Origin: Ruminococcus sp.
Lineage (GTDB): Bacteria; Bacillota; Clostridia; Oscillospirales; Acutalibacteraceae
Reading direction: 5' to 3'
Length of the DNA stretch: 36,691 nt
Assembly: GCA_017456845.1 (NCBI GenBank)
Contig: JAFTIP010000031.1
Coordinates: 1 to 36,691, forward strand
The notes under the pieces: model-generated
Told to the model about the DNA's origin: nothing
Seen by the model: the letters and a program-made list of their open reading frames with translations, nothing else
The model's database searches: none
Part shown: in pieces, positions 25,076-31,010 of the stretch
How the letters are laid out: every line of letters starts with the position of its first letter
How positions within the stretch are numbered: position 1 is the first letter of the stretch
Program-made: the position numbers and the translations under genes

Positions 25076-25791
25076 AAATAGAACTTCTTTTCCCTGAGCT
25101 TTCAACAGTTTACGGTGATGCAGGTAACGCTCTTTACCTTAAGAAAACTTGTAAGGATGCGGAGTTTATCGAAACTCCTTTGCAGTCAAAGCCTTATTTT
25201 ATAGACAATGATGTTGATATGATTTACCTCGGCTCAATGACCGAGAAAAGCCAGCTTTTCGCCATAAATGCCCTCAGACCTTACGTTAACAGAATTAAGG
25301 AATGTATAGAGGCAGGTGTTGTTTTTCTTTGCACAGGCAATTCTATGGAGCTTTTCGGCGAATATATCTTAGAGGACGATACTAAGTGGGATGCACTTGG
25401 TATTTTTCCATTTTATTCAAAACGCAGCTCTGAGTATTTCCGCCACAACTCAATGTTCTTGGGTGATTTTGAAGATATTGAGGTTGTTGGTTGCCGTTCT
25501 CAGTTTGCTTATATTTACAGTGAATGTAAAACTCCTTTTATGAATGTTAAGGGTGGAATAGGTAACAACCCTGACGATAAGTTTGAAGGTGTTCACTATA
25601 AGAATTTCTTTGCAACCTATGTTTTAGGTCCTGTTTTACCTCTTAACCCCAAGCTTACAAAGCATATTTTATCCTTAGCAGGTTTTAAGGGCGAGGTTGC
25701 TTTCGAAAAAGAAGCAATGGATGCCTACAACTTACGCCTTACCAAACTTAAGGAAGAAGGCGTAAACTTCATTTTAGGCGAGCACTGGTAA
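25072..25791 (+). CDS. gatD: Lipid II isoglutaminyl synthase, GatD glutaminase subunit
   Basis: The 239-residue class I (CobB/CobQ-type) glutamine amidotransferase is coupled to murT by an ATGA overlap. The candidate nucleophile is C87 in VVFLCTGNSMELFG, where the commoner sequence is CGGYQ. The equivalent of the catalytic-His motif TYxHGPxL reads TYVLGPVLPLNP, so that His is Leu here; a nearby H175 in GVHYKNFF is present. It should release ammonia for MurT. Pairing with MurT makes the identity firm even though the active site is unusual. The TAA stop is the first codon of a repeated 3' element. Confidence 0.9.
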   Translation: MKIELLFPELSTVYGDAGNALYLKKTCKDAEFIETPLQSKPYFIDNDVDMIYLGSMTEKSQLFAINALRPYVNRIKECIEAGVVFLCTGNSMELFGEYILEDDTKWDALGIFPFYSKRSSEYFRHNSMFLGDFEDIEVVGCRSQFAYIYSECKTPFMNVKGGIGNNPDDKFEGVHYKNFFATYVLGPVLPLNPKLTKHILSLAGFKGEVAFEKEAMDAYNLRLTKLKEEGVNFILGEHW

Positions 25792-25952
25792 GTGGGTCAG
25801 CCGCCCACAGGGCGATTCCGACCGCTAGCCACGGTGGGCGTTTCGCCTACGGATAGGTTGATATAATAATTAACTTTGATTAACGGCAGGTTTAAAACAA
25901 CATAAAAAGATTAAGCACTTACAGCTAACTTAAAAACTGTAAGTGCTTTTTT
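25789..25952 (+). repeat. Structured 3' repeat element, copy L (after gatD)
   Basis: This 164-bp segment begins with the gatD TAA (TAAGTGGGTCAGCC) and ends in the terminator AAGCACTTACAG/CTGTAAGTGCTT plus T-run (25913-25952). It is homologous to the reverse complement of 26996-27144. Shared blocks are TAAGTGGGT-AGCC, GATAGGTTGATATAAT, two ATTAAC units ten bases apart, AAAACAACATAAA and the terminator. It contains extra internal structure, CGCCCAC (25802-25808) with GTGGGCG (25834-25840), which the other copy replaces with a shorter hairpin. Confidence 0.85.
25913..25952 (+). terminator. Terminator of the flippase-murT-gatD operon (within repeat copy L)
   Basis: AAGCACTTACAG pairs perfectly with CTGTAAGTGCTT around a 12-base loop and is followed by TTTTTT. 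Confidence 0.92.
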
Positions 25953-25959
25953 ATGTGGA

Positions 25960-26418
25960 TTAATTGTGTTTTTTGTTTTGATATTCCTTAAGCTTTTCGG
26001 TATATTTTTTTCCTCTGATAAGTTTCTCGATAAAATTGATGATGAGGAAAATTACAAAGCAACCTGCAAAACACACAAGGAATATAGTGAGGAAAATTGC
26101 CCAGGACTTAATACTTCCTGTGGGAAACCACGAGAAAGCTAAAGCAAATACAAGAGTTGTTATCATCAGGGGAATCATAAAGATAATGCATCTTAAAATC
26201 CGATTCATCTTTTTGATAAAAATATCGCTGAAAGCAACAAGCATCAAAGCTCCTGCAACTACCGCAATGCCTAAAAGCTGAAATATCATATATATTGAAA
26301 TGTCGCTTCTGAATCCGCTGATGTATTTGGTAACAGAGAATACTGTAATCATAATACCAAAAACAAGCATAATTGACTGGGGGATCTTAGCAAAAAACTC
26401 CTTCATTTTCTTTTTCAT
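25960..26418 (-). CDS. Four-helix membrane protein, DUF3021-like
   Basis: The 152-residue protein has four hydrophobic helices (about residues 15-33, 42-62, 74-96 and 104-130) and basic ends. This size and topology, plus direct coupling to a LytTR gene, fit the DUF3021 family, which sits beside LytTR regulators in many Firmicutes. Such membrane partners often restrain the regulator, an inference for this case. The ATG at 26418 shares one base with the LytTR stop (TAATG). Its end is only eight bases from repeat copy L. Confidence 0.82.
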   Translation of the reverse strand: MKKKMKEFFAKIPQSIMLVFGIMITVFSVTKYISGFRSDISIYMIFQLLGIAVVAGALMLVAFSDIFIKKMNRILRCIIFMIPLMITTLVFALAFSWFPTGSIKSWAIFLTIFLVCFAGCFVIFLIINFIEKLIRGKKYTEKLKEYQNKKHN

Positions 26419-26873
26419 TATTTATTACCTCCAATACCAAGTTTAGCTTTAAATTCATTTGCGTACTGCCTTGACACAATTACCTTTTCGCCGTTTTCCA
26501 TAGTGGCAAGTATTTTTCCGCCGAAGTCAGGTCTTATTGATTTGATTCGGTTAAGATTAATAACCGTTGATTTAGAAACTCGCATAAAATCCGCCTTAGG
26601 AAAGCTTTCAAGCTCATAAAGCTTCAAGTCGGTTTCATATTCCGCTTTTGCAGTGTAGCAAAAGGTTTTTCTGTCCACCGATTCAAAATAAAGAATCTCG
26701 TCAGGCTCTAGGCAGTAGGTTTCGTCTTTTTTGATTCCCACAATCTTTTTGCCTTTTGCGTCCTTGCTTTTAATAAGATGGATTATGTCAAGAATCTGCT
26801 CGTCAGCTTCTCTGCACTCTATGGTGATTTTTGGCTCGGTAAGCTTTTTGTTTTCTATAAGTTTTATCTCCAA
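26418..26873 (-). CDS. LytTR-domain transcriptional regulator without receiver domain
   Basis: The 151-residue protein starts at a TTG (26873), with AGGGGTG about seven bases upstream. The N-terminal 45 residues hold no response-regulator receiver. The rest is a LytTR DNA-binding domain: DEILYFESVDRKTFCYT, LYELESFPKADFMRVSKSTVINLNRI and the C-terminal GEKVIVSRQYANEFKAKL. Stand-alone LytTR proteins with a membrane partner usually regulate their own operon. Tandem direct repeats at 26953-26983 just upstream of its promoter are a good candidate for its binding site. Confidence 0.92.
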   Translation of the reverse strand: MEIKLIENKKLTEPKITIECREADEQILDIIHLIKSKDAKGKKIVGIKKDETYCLEPDEILYFESVDRKTFCYTAKAEYETDLKLYELESFPKADFMRVSKSTVINLNRIKSIRPDFGGKILATMENGEKVIVSRQYANEFKAKLGIGGNK

Positions 26874-26914
26874 GTTTTACACCCCTAATCTGTGTTTTCG
26901 TAGCTACTGTCATT

Positions 26915-26942
26915 ATTATATTTAAATAAATTTTATTTGCAA
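26915..26942 (-). promoter_or_regulatory. Promoter of the LytTR module
   Basis: On the minus strand TTGCAA (26942-26937), a 16-base spacer and a perfect TATAAT (26920-26915). The leader is about 35-40 bases. Confidence 0.75.
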
Positions 26943-26952
26943 TACTTAGGAG

Positions 26953-26983
26953 CGTAAGTTGCCTGAGTGGATACATAAGTTGC
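26953..26983 (-). promoter_or_regulatory. Candidate LytTR operator (tandem direct repeats)
   Basis: On the minus strand GCAACTTATG (26983-26974) and GCAACTTACG (26962-26953) are direct repeats with starts 21 bp apart. The near copy ends ten bases upstream of the -35. LytTR proteins bind two short direct repeats two helical turns apart, so the architecture fits autoregulation. The repeat sequence is not a close match to published LytTR consensus sites. Confidence 0.6.
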
Positions 26984-26995
26984 AAAATATCAAAA

Positions 26996-27034
26996 CAAAA
27001 AGCACTTACAGTTTATAAAAAACCGTAAGTGCTT
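26996..27034 (-). terminator. Terminator of the glycogen operon (within repeat copy R)
   Basis: On the minus strand AAGCACTTACGG (27034-27023) pairs with CTGTAAGTGCTT (27011-27000), with one G-T pair, followed by TTTTG. Confidence 0.88.
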
Positions 27035-27144
27035 AATAATTGTTTATGTTGTTTTATTTCCGCCGTTAATCGAAGTTAATCATTATATCAACCTATCTAA
27101 AGGCGGAATTACCCCCCGTGGTTAACGGGTGGCTAACCCACTTA
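26996..27144 (-). repeat. Structured 3' repeat element, copy R (after glgA)
   Basis: Read on the minus strand this 149-bp element starts at the glgA TAA (TAAGTGGGTTAGCC) and ends in the terminator AAGCACTTACGG/CTGTAAGTGCTT plus T-run. It matches copy L (25789-25952) over most of its length. A perfect stem TTCCGCC/GGCGGAA (27108-27102 with 27064-27058) encloses two GATTAAC units ten bases apart. A short stem CCCG/CGGG lies near the start. Confidence 0.85.
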
Positions 27145-28569
27145 GGCCCAGTTGAGAGTATCTTCGTAAACTACGATGTAGTCGTTGGCACTTCTGTCCC
27201 AAGAGTTGTTGCTCATCATTGCTCTCCACATAAGGCTCTTCCAGCCGTGCTCATCCTGAATACCCCAAAGGGCACGTCTTAAAGCGTGGCTCATATCCTC
27301 AGCTGTGTAGTTAGCAAATGTAAAGCCATTGCCGTGGCCTGACGCACTGTCGAATACAGAGTTCTTAAGACCGCCAACTTCTCTTACAACAGGAATTGTA
27401 CCATAGCGAAGTGCAATCATCTGTGCAAGACCGCAAGGCTCACTCTTACTGGGCATAAGGAAGATATCAGCACCTGAGTAGAACTTTCTTGCAAGCTCAG
27501 GAATAAAGCCGTTGCAGAAGCAAACTCTGCCCGGATATTTCCACTGCATTGTTCTGAAGAAGTCCTCATACTCCTTATCGCCTGTACCAAGAACAATAAA
27601 CTGCATATTCTCGGTGTTGAGTAAGTTCTCAAGGCTGTCACGAACTAAATCAAGACCCTTGTGGGAAACAAGACGTGTAACCATAGCAACAAGGGGAACG
27701 TCCCATCTCTGCTCAAGACCGAGTCTTTCCTGAAGTGCACGCTTACACTCGCCTTTACCGCTCATATCGTCCATAGTGTAGTTTCTGTAAAGGTGATAGT
27801 CGGTAGCAGGGTCCCAATCTCTGGGCTCAATACCGTTTAAGATACCGCAGAGTTTGTAGTGATTATTGTTAAGAGGATGATGTAAACCGTGAGAGAACCA
27901 AGGGTCTTTAATCTCCATAGCGTATTCGGGAGAAACAGTGGTAACTCTTACAGCTGTCTGAATAGCACCCTTAACCATATTGAGTTTGCCGTCCATCTCG
28001 AGGATTTTCTGCTCGCTCTCAGGAATACCAACACACTCTGTGTTAACATCCCAGCCGTACATACCCTGATACTGGATGTTGTGGATTGTGAAGATATTCT
28101 TGATGTTGTAATACCAAGGATTCTTGGAGTAGAACAGGTAGTAGTAAGTGGGAATTAAGGCAGTCTGCCAGTCGTTAGAGTGGATAATGTCGGGGTGGAA
28201 GTCGATGTAAGGAAGCATTTCAAGAACAGCTCTTGAGAAGAATGCAAATCTCTCAGCATCGTCATAAAATCCGTAAAGCTTATCTCTCTGGAAGTAGTAC
28301 TCGTTGTCAATGAAGTAGTATGTGCAGTCGTTGTGTCTTGCCCAGAAAAGACCGCAGTACTGATGACGCCATGCAACGGGAACTGTAAAGTTTGTGATAA
28401 AGTTCATAGAGCATTTAAGCTCGTAGGGGATTGTACCGTAAAGGGGCATTACAATTCTGCAGTCCTGACTCTTTCTGCAAAGGGTGGGGGGAAGGCTGCC
28501 TGCAACATCGGCAAGTCCGCCGGAACCTGCAAAGGGATTAGCCTCAGAGGTACAGTAAAGTATTTTCAT
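27142..28569 (-). CDS. glgA: Glycogen synthase (ADP-glucose type, GT5)
   Basis: The 475-residue enzyme has the GlgA length. The N-terminal sugar-nucleotide loop reads AGSGGLADVAGSLP, with Ser where the classical motif KxGGL has Lys. The C-terminal GT-B motif is PSKSEPCGLAQMIALRYG, containing the catalytic Glu, followed by TIPVVREVGGLKNSV. It elongates alpha-1,4-glucan from ADP-glucose in the cytosol. It is the last gene of glgB-glgC-glgD-glgA, 30 bases after glgD, with AGGAAGGAATG before the ATG. Transcription ends in repeat copy R. Confidence 0.95.
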   Translation of the reverse strand: MKILYCTSEANPFAGSGGLADVAGSLPPTLCRKSQDCRIVMPLYGTIPYELKCSMNFITNFTVPVAWRHQYCGLFWARHNDCTYYFIDNEYYFQRDKLYGFYDDAERFAFFSRAVLEMLPYIDFHPDIIHSNDWQTALIPTYYYLFYSKNPWYYNIKNIFTIHNIQYQGMYGWDVNTECVGIPESEQKILEMDGKLNMVKGAIQTAVRVTTVSPEYAMEIKDPWFSHGLHHPLNNNHYKLCGILNGIEPRDWDPATDYHLYRNYTMDDMSGKGECKRALQERLGLEQRWDVPLVAMVTRLVSHKGLDLVRDSLENLLNTENMQFIVLGTGDKEYEDFFRTMQWKYPGRVCFCNGFIPELARKFYSGADIFLMPSKSEPCGLAQMIALRYGTIPVVREVGGLKNSVFDSASGHGNGFTFANYTAEDMSHALRRALWGIQDEHGWKSLMWRAMMSNNSWDRSANDYIVVYEDTLNWA

Positions 28570-28599
28570 ATGAAATCATTCCTTCCTGAATGTATTGGG

Positions 28600-29709
28600 T
28601 TAAATAATAGTCTGCTTTGCAATGTAAATGGGATAAGTTTCATAGCCCATTAAAGAACGATTAGGCTGAATAACAACGTCCTTGTCAATAATTGCATAGC
28701 TTAAGTTACAGTTTTCTCCGATTTTAGTGTCCTGCATAATAATGCAGTTTTTAATAACAGAACCCTTGCCGATAGTAACACCTTTTGAAAGAATAGAACC
28801 CTCAACTTCGCCGTCAATCTTACAGCCCTGAGCAACAAGAGAACCTGTTACCTTGCTTGTTAAGCCGTAACGGCTGGGCATATCATCTCTTACTTTTGTG
28901 TAAATAGGTCTTAAGGGGTTGAAAAGCTCTTTTCTTACATCCTGAGACATAAGGCTCATATTGATTTTGAAATAATCGGCTATTGAAGCAATATGCTCAC
29001 AGTAGCCTGTAACTTCATAGCCATACATATTAAGCTTATTCACGTTGTCTTGCAGAATATTCTGCCTGAAGTTAAGTGTGTTTGCACTTACGCACTTCTT
29101 AACGAGGCTCATAAGCAGGTCTTTCTTGATAATAACCGAGCTTACTGCCATATTGCACTCTTCACCGATGTTAAACTTAATAAGCATATCGGTGATTTTG
29201 CCATCATCGTTGATATTAAGGGCGAGAGGAGCGGTTTCGCCCTCTGGAATAGTCATTTTCTGATAAGCTATAGAAATATCAGCACCCTTTTTAAGGTGGT
29301 TTAAGAAGAATTTCTGATAATCAAAATTCTGAATGCATTCGCAAGAAGCGATAACAATGTATTCTTCTTTAAGATGTTCAAAATATCCGTGAAGCTGATA
29401 CATCGCCATAATACGATTTTCAAAGGATGAACCGTTATAAGGCGAAAGGATTGAAACACCGCTTCTGCGTTTTGATAAATCCCAAGCTCTGCCTGAACCT
29501 ATATGGTCCATAAGAGAGTGGAAGTTGTTTTTTGCAATAATGCCAACGTTGTTTATTCCTGAATTGCTCATATTTGAAAGAGCAAAGTCAATAAGTCGGT
29601 ACTTTCCGCCAAAGGGTACGCTTCCCAAACTTCTCTTGGATGTAAGCTCAGGCAGCTTTTCGTCGCCTAAATTGGCAAATATAATACCTGCTAATTTGTT
29701 AATAGACAC
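28600..29709 (-). CDS. glgD: Glucose-1-phosphate adenylyltransferase, GlgD-type subunit
   Basis: The 369-residue protein resembles GlgC but lacks the N-terminal pyrophosphorylase loop GGxGSRL (here IIFANLGDEKLPELTSKR), which marks it as GlgD. It keeps [23 protein letters not shown] and a C-terminal left-handed beta-helix (EGSILSKGVTIGKGSVIKNC). GlgD forms a hetero-oligomer with GlgC and modulates ADP-glucose synthesis. It starts at a GTG (29709), 3 bases after the glgC stop. The GGAGGTG binding site lies inside the last codons of glgC, so the two subunits are coupled. Confidence 0.93.
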   Translation of the reverse strand: MSINKLAGIIFANLGDEKLPELTSKRSLGSVPFGGKYRLIDFALSNMSNSGINNVGIIAKNNFHSLMDHIGSGRAWDLSKRRSGVSILSPYNGSSFENRIMAMYQLHGYFEHLKEEYIVIASCECIQNFDYQKFFLNHLKKGADISIAYQKMTIPEGETAPLALNINDDGKITDMLIKFNIGEECNMAVSSVIIKKDLLMSLVKKCVSANTLNFRQNILQDNVNKLNMYGYEVTGYCEHIASIADYFKINMSLMSQDVRKELFNPLRPIYTKVRDDMPSRYGLTSKVTGSLVAQGCKIDGEVEGSILSKGVTIGKGSVIKNCIIMQDTKIGENCNLSYAIIDKDVVIQPNRSLMGYETYPIYIAKQTII

Positions 29710-29712
29710 AGC

Positions 29713-30909
29713 TTACACCTCCACATCATTTTCTATCATAGCTTTGGGCTCAACTTTTGCACCATCAGCTACATTAACGCCGGCACCGATAACTGCAACT
29801 CCCCAGTCGTCACGGTTGGGATAATCCTCAGGATATCCGCCAACAACTGCATTTTTGCCAATATGTGCATTTTCTGCGACGATTGAGTAAAGCACCTTGG
29901 CACCTTCCTCAATAACTGCACCGGGCATAATAATAGATGAGTTAATTTCTGCCCCTTTACCAACGGTAACACCTGAGAAAAGAATAGAAAATTCAAGCTT
30001 GCCGTCTACGTCACAGCCGTCAGCCAGCATAGAGTTCTGAATTTCTGCATTTTCGCCAAGGTAGTGGGGAGGCATCATAGGGTTTCTTGAGTAAACGTTT
30101 TTGAGGTCAAGGCAAACGTGAGGGTTAAGAATATCCATATTGGCATCCCAGAGGCTGTCGATGGTACCAACATCCTTCCAGTAGCCCTCAAAGGAATATG
30201 CAAACATCTTTTCGCCTGCGTTAAGCATTGTGGGAAGCACGTTTTTACCAAAGTCATGGTCAGAGTTTGCGTCTGCTTCGTCCTCAATAAGATATTTTCT
30301 AAGCTTATCCCAGTTAAATACGTAAATACCCATAGAAGCGTTTGTACTTTTGGGATGTGCAGGCTTTTCGTCAAACTCGTAAATAGAGCCGTCGGGGTTT
30401 GTGTTAAGAATACCGAAGCGGCTTGCTTCCTCTAAAGAAACATCAATAACCGCAATAGTGCAGTCAGCGCCCTTTTCTTTGTGGTAAGCAATCATTTCAG
30501 AATAGTCCATTTTGTAAATATGGTCGCCCGAAAGGATTACTACGTAGTCGGGATGATATCTGTCTATGTAGGCGATGTTCTGGTAAATGGCATTGGCGGT
30601 GCCTGAGTACCACTCTGCACCTTCAACCGCCTGATAAGGGCTGAGGCAGGTAACACCTGAGTGCATACCGTCCAAATCCCAAGGCTGACCGTTGCCGATA
30701 TATTCATTAAGCACCAAGGGCTGATACTGTGTAAGAACACCCACAGCCTCAATGCCTGAATTTGCACAGTTAGAAAGGGGAAAATCAATAATTCTGTACT
30801 TACCGCCGAAGGGAACGGCGGGCTTTGCAAGCTTTTTTGTAAGTACACCAAGTCGTGAGCCCTGACCGCCTGCAAGCAGCATGGCCACAACCTCTTGCTT
30901 AGGATACAT
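29713..30909 (-). CDS. glgC: Glucose-1-phosphate adenylyltransferase, catalytic subunit
   Basis: The 398-residue protein has the nucleotide loop [20 protein letters not shown], the [20 protein letters not shown] motif, [10 protein letters not shown] with the catalytic Asp, and [19 protein letters not shown]-terminal beta-helix regulatory domain follows ([20 protein letters not shown]). It makes ADP-glucose from ATP and glucose 1-phosphate, the committed step of bacterial glycogen synthesis. The start has AAGGTG upstream. Two hairpins lie between it and glgB, so its expression may be uncoupled from glgB. Confidence 0.96.
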   Translation of the reverse strand: MYPKQEVVAMLLAGGQGSRLGVLTKKLAKPAVPFGGKYRIIDFPLSNCANSGIEAVGVLTQYQPLVLNEYIGNGQPWDLDGMHSGVTCLSPYQAVEGAEWYSGTANAIYQNIAYIDRYHPDYVVILSGDHIYKMDYSEMIAYHKEKGADCTIAVIDVSLEEASRFGILNTNPDGSIYEFDEKPAHPKSTNASMGIYVFNWDKLRKYLIEDEADANSDHDFGKNVLPTMLNAGEKMFAYSFEGYWKDVGTIDSLWDANMDILNPHVCLDLKNVYSRNPMMPPHYLGENAEIQNSMLADGCDVDGKLEFSILFSGVTVGKGAEINSSIIMPGAVIEEGAKVLYSIVAENAHIGKNAVVGGYPEDYPNRDDWGVAVIGAGVNVADGAKVEPKAMIENDVEV

Positions 30910-30932
30910 AGTTACACCTTCTTACATTGAAA

Positions 30933-30987
30933 TTTGAATTAAAAATTCAAACATTAGGGCGAAGCATAAAGGTTTTATACTTCGCCC
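30933..30987 (-). promoter_or_regulatory. Paired hairpins between glgB and glgC
   Basis: On the minus strand the first hairpin is GGGCGAAG with CTTCGCCC (30987-30957). The second is TTTGAATT/AATTCAAA (30951-30933). Neither is followed by a good T-run, so they look more like mRNA processing or stability elements than a full terminator; partial attenuation is possible. Confidence 0.55.
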
Positions 30988-31010
30988 GTTAATTTTACAT
31001 TTCCTGAGGC

